Source: Ruminococcus sp. UBA946 (GTDB taxonomy: Bacteria > Bacillota > Clostridia > Oscillospirales > Ruminococcaceae). From it: DNA of 7,476 bases. A program made the translations under genes and the position numbers. The stretch is taken from assembly GCA_002293295.1 (NCBI GenBank), contig DBCY01000178.1, positions 1-7,476 of the forward strand, given 5' to 3'. Shown piece by piece: positions 1-4,821 of this stretch (its first letter is position 1; every line of letters starts with the position of its first letter). Under the pieces are notes generated by a model. The model did no database searches. It was not told the origin of the DNA and saw nothing but the letters and a program-made list of their open reading frames with translations.

Positions 1-77
1 TTCACTCGCTAAAATACCCTGTATGGAAATAAATGTATGGATATAAAGAGAATACAAAACTACCTTAAACTAAAACC

Positions 78-129
78 AACCTCCCCTGCGGTGAACGACG
101 GTTTTTCACTGCCGTCCGCAGGGGAGGTT
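78..129. terminator. Strong rho-independent terminator hairpin, probably bidirectional
   Basis: A perfect 14-bp inverted repeat pairs AACCTCCCCTGCGG (78-91) with CCGCAGGGGAGGTT (116-129), and a small inner stem pairs ACGG (98-101) with CCGT (112-115). On the plus strand the stem runs into a T-rich tract (127-137). On the minus strand it is followed by TTGGTTTTAGTTT, so it can also end the cluster transcript. The minus-strand stop codon of the 214-aa gene (108-106) lies inside the loop region. Confidence 0.85.
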
Positions 130-750
130 TTTCTTTTTGCGTTCATTAAACTCAAACAAAAACGGGTCATACACATTTTCTTTTTGTTCTTCATATTTGA
201 GTTTTATATATGAATATGTACCTGGTTTATTACTATACGCATACATTGATAATGAATTGTCCAATAAATCACAAAATGCTCTCGCATTATATCCAGCTTC
301 ATTAGCTCTGTCTGTGCTTGCATATGCTTGGAAACAATTCATTCTTAAATCGTCATAATTATTAAATATAATTTTACTTCTGTTGTAACGGTCAATGTGT
401 GCCCGTAAAAGATTAACACCAATTGCTATATTACCGTAATAATATTTATGAGTACATATTATGATGTTTAAATTGTTCCCGTACCAATCAGTACCAGATT
501 TTTTATTGCTTATTTCATTATCAAGGCGAATAGCAAAATCAGACCATGTAAGTGCTAAATATCGTGTCTGCAATGCATTACTATTTAGGTTTCCGTTCAT
601 TACACTATTGTTTGTTGCAACATTATCAGCAAGTTCGCTTAGTGGTGCTGATGTACATTGAAAATATCCAGTTCCCGCAATATTTTTGTCAACAATATTA
701 TTGGATTTCCAAGTATTGTTGTCGCTCACCTGGAGTAGTACACCGCCCAT
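106..750 (-). CDS. Hypothetical protein, 214 aa, unrecognised
   Basis: I do not recognise this protein. It is rich in Asn and Tyr, has no clear signal peptide or membrane helix, and has five scattered cysteines. Local features are IIICTHKYYYGN in the middle and a charged end, ERKKKNLPCGRQ. The frame stays open for 214 codons with natural-looking codon choice, but it favours A- and T-ending codons (ACA, GCA, TCA, AAT) more than the Hsp70 gene does, a possible sign of separate origin. It begins 13 nt after the radical SAM stop, and an in-frame TGA lies 9 nt before the ATG. No good Shine-Dalgarno sequence precedes that ATG. A GTG at 729 with a weak GGCGGTG upstream is an alternative start. The final nine or so codons lie in a terminator hairpin. 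It could be the 3' remnant of a longer gene or a genuine partner of the radical SAM enzyme. Confidence 0.6.
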   Translation of the reverse strand: MGGVLLQVSDNNTWKSNNIVDKNIAGTGYFQCTSAPLSELADNVATNNSVMNGNLNSNALQTRYLALTWSDFAIRLDNEISNKKSGTDWYGNNLNIIICTHKYYYGNIAIGVNLLRAHIDRYNRSKIIFNNYDDLRMNCFQAYASTDRANEAGYNARAFCDLLDNSLSMYAYSNKPGTYSYIKLKYEEQKENVYDPFLFEFNERKKKNLPCGRQ

Positions 751-763
751 ATGAAATCAATAA

Positions 764-2071
764 TCAGATAAAGTCAATCTCTCGCGGTAAGTTGTCATAC
801 TTATTCAGATTTTCCGGAATGTAACTAATCAAATCGTTTTTAATATCCGAAAGATATGAGTTAACCTCATGATATGCACAAATTGCGGGGCAATGTGTGT
901 GAATGTTAGCATTTATACCGCTGATAACATCGCTTTTCTGTTTAGATTTAAGAATTTCTCGTGCAGAGCTTGTTTTGAGAGAACCAATTTCGCAACCATC
1001 TGTGCCTGCTTTTTCTACGCAAGGGAATAATCTGCCATCTGGCCAAACGAAGCCGTAGTAATGCAAACCAAAGCATTGTTTATAGGGTTTTCTTTGAACG
1101 GTATCAAGCATTTCAAACTTTATTTCGGGGAAACAAACTGTAATTGCCGAACCCTTACGAACAAGTCGTTCTTTTGTATCTTTAATGATTTTAAGTGCAT
1201 TGTCAAGTATATACTGCGGTGTTTGAACACCATCGTACATGAAGCTATGGAACAATTTTTCATCGCCGGAGCTGCGAGCTGCCAGATAATCGCTTATCGC
1301 TGACATAATCTTTTTGTTAAAAGATTTGCTGCCCTCATAATTATAAATGGGTCGAACAGTAAAATTAACTTGCGGCTTAATATGATAATTATCTTCTAGC
1401 CTCTTTTCAATTTCATAAAGTCTGTCAGCAAGAACTTCTACATCGGTATAATTTGCGATTCCTACAACATAAGCAACAGAAATTGATGAATCACTTCCTG
1501 TTTCAATTTTATTTCTCAGCAACATCTCGTAATTGTTCATAACAATTTCAAAATCGTCAACACCTGCCATGAGTTTTTGAACTTCTCTGCTGCCTGAATT
1601 TATACTCATTCTAATGTATACAGGATTTAATTCAAGTATCTTTTTTGATAATTCAGCATTAAGTCCCAAACCATTAGTGTTTAAAGAAAAGTGAAGTCCC
1701 AGTTCGTAGCATTTTAAACACATCTGATACAAATCTTTATGCATACAGGGGTCACCGCCGCCTGTAAAAATAACGCCTTTTACGCCAATATCATGTAATT
1801 CTTCAAGATATTTTTCCGCTTCCGCTAACGTCATTTGTGTTTTCTCTCTGCCCTTTTTAGCGCAGCCGTAAGTGCAGAAATAACAGTCGTGATTACATCT
1901 TAAAGTTGGTGCAAAGTGGACTGTAATCGGCGCAATTTCATCAAGTCTGTTCTCTATCAGAGCGTTAATTCTGTCAGGGTGAAAACCCAGTTTCCACTTT
2001 GAATCAAGACACTTGCCGTAACTTTCATCAATTTTACCCGCCTGCGCAGTTTGAATAATAGTGTTTGCCAT
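764..2071 (-). CDS. Radical SAM protein with SPASM/twitch-like C-terminus, 435 aa
   Basis: The cluster motif is C59-N-H-D-C63-Y-F-C66 (CX3CX2C), which binds the 4Fe-4S cluster that cleaves S-adenosylmethionine. It is followed by FTGGGDP (102-108), a variant of the SAM-binding GGE motif, and by SLNTNG (129-134) and RMSINSG (154-160), which fit barrel strands. A further cysteine, C70, lies close to the core motif. The C-terminal part has C333, then G346-X4-C351, C360, and C394-X3-C398, which resembles a reduced SPASM or twitch region binding an auxiliary Fe-S cluster. Such enzymes often modify peptides or mature other enzymes, but no substrate can be named here. AGGAGG stands 8 nt before the ATG, after a 94-bp AT-rich gap. 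No small precursor-peptide gene is visible in that gap. The family call is firm; the reaction is unknown. Confidence 0.94.
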   Translation of the reverse strand: MANTIIQTAQAGKIDESYGKCLDSKWKLGFHPDRINALIENRLDEIAPITVHFAPTLRCNHDCYFCTYGCAKKGREKTQMTLAEAEKYLEELHDIGVKGVIFTGGGDPCMHKDLYQMCLKCYELGLHFSLNTNGLGLNAELSKKILELNPVYIRMSINSGSREVQKLMAGVDDFEIVMNNYEMLLRNKIETGSDSSISVAYVVGIANYTDVEVLADRLYEIEKRLEDNYHIKPQVNFTVRPIYNYEGSKSFNKKIMSAISDYLAARSSGDEKLFHSFMYDGVQTPQYILDNALKIIKDTKERLVRKGSAITVCFPEIKFEMLDTVQRKPYKQCFGLHYYGFVWPDGRLFPCVEKAGTDGCEIGSLKTSSAREILKSKQKSDVISGINANIHTHCPAICAYHEVNSYLSDIKNDLISYIPENLNKYDNLPREIDFI

Positions 2072-2165
2072 AATAATAACCTCCTTTTATTTGTGACAAA
2101 TTTAATTTGCCTTGTTAGTTATTATTACTTATAAAAAACACTTTTTTTTATTTTTGAGAAATTAA
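2072..2165 (-). other. AT-rich spacer before the radical SAM gene
   Basis: This gap holds the radical SAM ribosome binding site, a 13-nt palindrome ATTTGTGACAAAT (2089-2101), and an A-run/T-run pair around 2131-2155 that could form only a weak A-U hairpin. I see no convincing -35/-10 promoter pair, no precursor-peptide reading frame and no G+C-rich terminator. It may contain a promoter or be a plain operon gap. Confidence 0.5.
2080..2085 (-). promoter_or_regulatory. Ribosome binding site of the radical SAM gene
   Basis: AGGAGG lies 8 nt before the ATG at 2071. This strong, independent site contrasts with the downstream 214-aa gene, which has none. Confidence 0.9.
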
Positions 2166-4241
2166 TTAAAATCTCAATTTACCGTTTTTATCGTATACAA
2201 ATCCCATTAATATTGAGATAATACCTGTTATGACCGCGTAAATAATTCCAACAACTTTAAGCCACGTTGCAAATTCTTTGCCGGGAATCCAATGGAATAA
2301 GCAAATAATTAACGGTAAAATAGACCAAAAGATGACATAACCTACAAATATGCCAAAATTAAAATATAATTTTTCTTTTACCGGTCCTTTGACTGGTGAT
2401 GTTGATATTGATACATTTCCGTTGAATATATTCATCATATCGGATTTTGACACTGTAAATCCATCACTAATAGGGAATAACGTACCATAAGGTAAATCAC
2501 CACATACCTCTTTACCTAAAGTTTTGGCGTTATTATAAAAATCATTGCCGGCTGCTACAACGGTTAAACATTCCAATACCTTATTAATACAAATTGTTTT
2601 GAAAACATCGTTTAATGTGTTGTCATTCGCCTCTTTAATTTCCAAAAACAGCTTGGAATAAGCGTTTTTTGTAGCGGAATCTGTCGGTTTTCCTTTTGTA
2701 AATTTATCAATCAGTTCTTGAATTCTCATTATTTTTGAAATCGCACCTGCGTTGTTAATATAACCCTTTATTTCATCAAGTGATATAAACTGATTTTCAC
2801 TTATCGGGAATTTTGAATCAGGTGGTAAATTACTGCAAATCAAAAGAGCCAGTTCCTTTGCGTTTGTATTATTGCTCGTTACCACTTCATTGGAGCATTG
2901 TATGACTTTCATGATACACAAGTCTTCAAACAGCTTATTAATCTCTGTGTTTCCTTTCGCTTTCTCGGAATTAACATCATTAAGGATATCTTTATAAAAT
3001 GTCACCGTAGCTGAATCTTTGGGCGAACTATCTATAAATTTTTCTATTTTTGGGTTAAGTTTTTCGATTCCTAAAGACGTACGCATTTTTTTTGCAGTAA
3101 ACGGACCGTCAGATGAATTAGCTATAAAATGTCCGTCAGGTAAAACTATGCTAATCGTTTCAATAATATCAAGATTTTTTGCCCGGTCAGGTGATTTGAT
3201 ATCATTCCAGAAATCAAGCGCGGTAATACCTACGCTGTTATAAAAATTTTTCATTTCAGGAGCAATATCCAAATCGTTTGTATCTTTGTGAGAACATATC
3301 CTGCTCAAGTTCCAGAATTGTATCAGAGCGTTTGCATTGCCCAGTCCTTTTCCTATATTCGCAGCTTCCTTTGTCATTACTCTCAGAGCGGCGGCAATGA
3401 CCTTAGATTTACTTTGATAATTAGAAGGAAGTGTTTTCCAAAAAGTAATTAACTCGTTTATTTCCACGCATTCTTCGATAGTTGACATGGTTCTGCTTTG
3501 CGCTTCTGCCAACGCTCTGTCATATAATTCCGGTGCGGCTTGCAGAATATATGAAAGCTCCAGAGCCTGAATCAAAACATTAAATGACGCGCCGTTTTTT
3601 TCATTAAGATATTCAAATGCACGGTCGTAAATATCCTGCGCCAAGCGCGTTCTAAAATTGTTCCATGCGGCGGAGCACATCTCTTTTTTCTTTGCATCCT
3701 TTTCAAGTATGTAACATTGCGAAGTCGAAACATCAGCTGCGGCAAAAAATTTATTCCACATATCAAACGCCGCATCCCATGTTTTTATGACATCTTTTAA
3801 TGAGTTTGTTTCGCAGTATATCGCAGCTCGTGTGAGCAACGCCGCTGCGCCCTGCAGAATCCAAGGGTCGTCTTTTGCGGCTGCAGTCAATGCTTTTTTG
3901 AAGGCGGATTTCGTTTTTATTTCGGTGGTGATGTGAGGCTTCACTTGCATAAACCAACCATGAGCGGCATTAAAACAAATAGGTGTTTCATCAATTCCGG
4001 TAAGCATATTGACAAAATATTTATAAATATCTATTTCATCTTTATTTGCGTTATAATCCGCTCCCCGAGCAGTCATAAGTTCATCGAAAAGATAATTTTC
4101 AGGCTTTAGTAAATATAAACGAAACGGTTCTGTTTCATCGCGTGTAACACCTTCCGACTGAAGCATTTTAATTTGCTGGGAAATACCCTTACCACCGTAC
4201 TCGGTCGCTGCTTTGAGTTCTTCAAAAGCGTTTTTATACAT
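2166..4241 (-). CDS. Membrane-anchored helical repeat protein, about 691 aa
   Basis: I do not recognise a named family. The first 620 residues are mostly alpha-helical and soluble-looking, without a signal peptide. The C-terminus has two hydrophobic segments (about residues 626-652 and 660-684) separated by a short HWIPGKEF turn and followed by a short polar tail. This suggests a hairpin anchor with the large N-terminal part in the cytoplasm. Residues about 398-497 and 506-607 are diverged tandem repeats sharing DSAT, CI.KV..C, NAK and an LP....FPIS block; a weaker copy precedes them near 310-400. I chose the ATG at 4241 over the GTG at 4250 because AAGGAG sits 8 nt before the ATG but overlaps the GTG. 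The gene starts 5 nt after the zinc/TPR stop, so translation is probably coupled. A scaffold or tether for the upstream Hsp70 and TPR protein is a reasonable inference, not shown. Confidence 0.9.
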   Translation of the reverse strand: MYKNAFEELKAATEYGGKGISQQIKMLQSEGVTRDETEPFRLYLLKPENYLFDELMTARGADYNANKDEIDIYKYFVNMLTGIDETPICFNAAHGWFMQVKPHITTEIKTKSAFKKALTAAAKDDPWILQGAAALLTRAAIYCETNSLKDVIKTWDAAFDMWNKFFAAADVSTSQCYILEKDAKKKEMCSAAWNNFRTRLAQDIYDRAFEYLNEKNGASFNVLIQALELSYILQAAPELYDRALAEAQSRTMSTIEECVEINELITFWKTLPSNYQSKSKVIAAALRVMTKEAANIGKGLGNANALIQFWNLSRICSHKDTNDLDIAPEMKNFYNSVGITALDFWNDIKSPDRAKNLDIIETISIVLPDGHFIANSSDGPFTAKKMRTSLGIEKLNPKIEKFIDSSPKDSATVTFYKDILNDVNSEKAKGNTEINKLFEDLCIMKVIQCSNEVVTSNNTNAKELALLICSNLPPDSKFPISENQFISLDEIKGYINNAGAISKIMRIQELIDKFTKGKPTDSATKNAYSKLFLEIKEANDNTLNDVFKTICINKVLECLTVVAAGNDFYNNAKTLGKEVCGDLPYGTLFPISDGFTVSKSDMMNIFNGNVSISTSPVKGPVKEKLYFNFGIFVGYVIFWSILPLIICLFHWIPGKEFATWLKVVGIIYAVITGIISILMGFVYDKNGKLRF
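2421..3050 (-). repeat. Two diverged tandem protein repeats of about 100 aa
   Basis: The units are encoded at 3050-2751 and 2723-2421 within the membrane-anchored gene. Shared landmarks in order are a KIEKFID/RIQELID opening, DSAT, a Tyr, CIMKVIQC/CINKVLEC, NAK, a Cys, LP followed by FPIS, and a final Phe-rich segment. A weaker copy just upstream keeps LPDGHF and a following acidic/Phe segment. The repeats are visible at protein level; DNA identity is low, so the duplication is old. Confidence 0.7.
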
Positions 4242-4246
4242 GCAAA

Positions 4247-4744
4247 TCACTCCTTTTCCAGCTCGCTGTTGTCCGCTTGAGTTTCTCTAATGAACTCTGC
4301 AAATGCAGATTTAATAACATCTTTTATCTCATAAAACATTTGCTCACGCGCTTTTGCATCTGCTTTCTTCAGCTTTTCACTTGCCTGTAATAATTTATTC
4401 AAACGAATGTATTCCTCTTTTATTTTTTCATCATCCGAATCAGAAAGCAAAATAGCAATTTTCTCCATTGCGCCTTGATAATCTTCAATTAGTTCACAAA
4501 TCCGCGCCATTTCTAAAACTATTTCATTATCATGCGGACGAAGATAATGCGCGGCGGAAAGTTTGTCATAAGCCATACGATAATCGCCCGATTCAATCAG
4601 CTTGACAGCTTGATTAACAAGCATGTCGGGTGCATAGCTTATTGAAAGAAATGCAGTCAAATCCTCACCGCATTTTTGACAATTGCTAAAACTTGTATCT
4701 GTTTGTGAAAAGTTTGAGTTGCATACAGGACATAAAACAGCCAT
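4247..4744 (-). CDS. Zinc-ribbon/TPR protein, 165 aa
   Basis: The N-terminus carries two CxxC knuckles, C5-P-V-C8 and C22-Q-K-C25, a typical zinc-ribbon arrangement. From about residue 40 to 105 there are helical hairpins with TPR-like spacing (GDYRMAYDKLSAAHYLRP, then a second unit around EDYQGAMEKIAILL). The C-terminal 55 residues are charged and helical, with no signal peptide or membrane segment, so a soluble cytoplasmic protein is expected. TPR units bind protein partners. Its position directly after an Hsp70 gene makes it a candidate co-chaperone or adaptor, but that is inference. GGAG lies 7 nt before the ATG. The gene follows the Hsp70 stop by 77 nt, and that spacer contains a strong hairpin. 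Its last codons supply the ribosome binding site of the next gene. Family-level function is not known to me. Confidence 0.88.
   Translation of the reverse strand: MAVLCPVCNSNFSQTDTSFSNCQKCGEDLTAFLSISYAPDMLVNQAVKLIESGDYRMAYDKLSAAHYLRPHDNEIVLEMARICELIEDYQGAMEKIAILLSDSDDEKIKEEYIRLNKLLQASEKLKKADAKAREQMFYEIKDVIKSAFAEFIRETQADNSELEKE
4250..4255 (-). promoter_or_regulatory. Ribosome binding site deciding the start of the membrane repeat protein
   Basis: AAGGAG is made from the last two sense codons of the zinc/TPR gene and is followed by that gene's TGA stop. It stands 8 nt before the ATG at 4241 but overlaps the in-frame GTG at 4250. This favours the ATG and implies translational coupling between the two genes. 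Confidence 0.85.
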
Positions 4745-4760
4745 CTTTATTCTCCGTTTC

Positions 4761-4816
4761 TGTTGTAATCCCGAATGAACTGCAAAGCAATATCACGATC
4801 CATTCGGGATACAACA
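4761..4816 (-). promoter_or_regulatory. Intercistronic hairpin between Hsp70 and zinc/TPR genes
   Basis: Positions 4761-4777 and 4801-4816 form an inverted repeat of 16 pairs with one bulged base; the core is ATCCCGAATG/CATTCGGGAT, with a 23-nt loop. On the transcript it starts 5 nt after the Hsp70 stop and ends 5 nt before the GGAG of the zinc/TPR gene. No U-run follows, so it is not a standard terminator. A role as a barrier to 3' exonuclease, an RNA-processing site or a control on access to the downstream ribosome binding site is inferred from its position. Confidence 0.65.
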
Positions 4817-4821
4817 TATTA

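Noticed and set aside
137..824. Plus-strand reading frames opposite the 214-aa gene
   Set aside because: They overlap a longer minus-strand frame with better codon choice, lack ribosome binding sites, and their translations show no recognisable domain.
2131..2155. A-run/T-run hairpin as a terminator between the membrane protein and radical SAM genes
   Set aside because: The stem would be almost all A-U pairs with no stable base, so termination here is not supported.
3572..3957. Two minus-strand frames of 64-67 codons within the membrane repeat protein gene
   Set aside because: They lie in another frame of a long coding gene and read as basic, low-quality translations with no start signals.
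4248..4250. GTG as the start of the membrane repeat protein
   Set aside because: The Shine-Dalgarno sequence overlaps this GTG, whereas it has ideal spacing to the ATG 9 nt further on.
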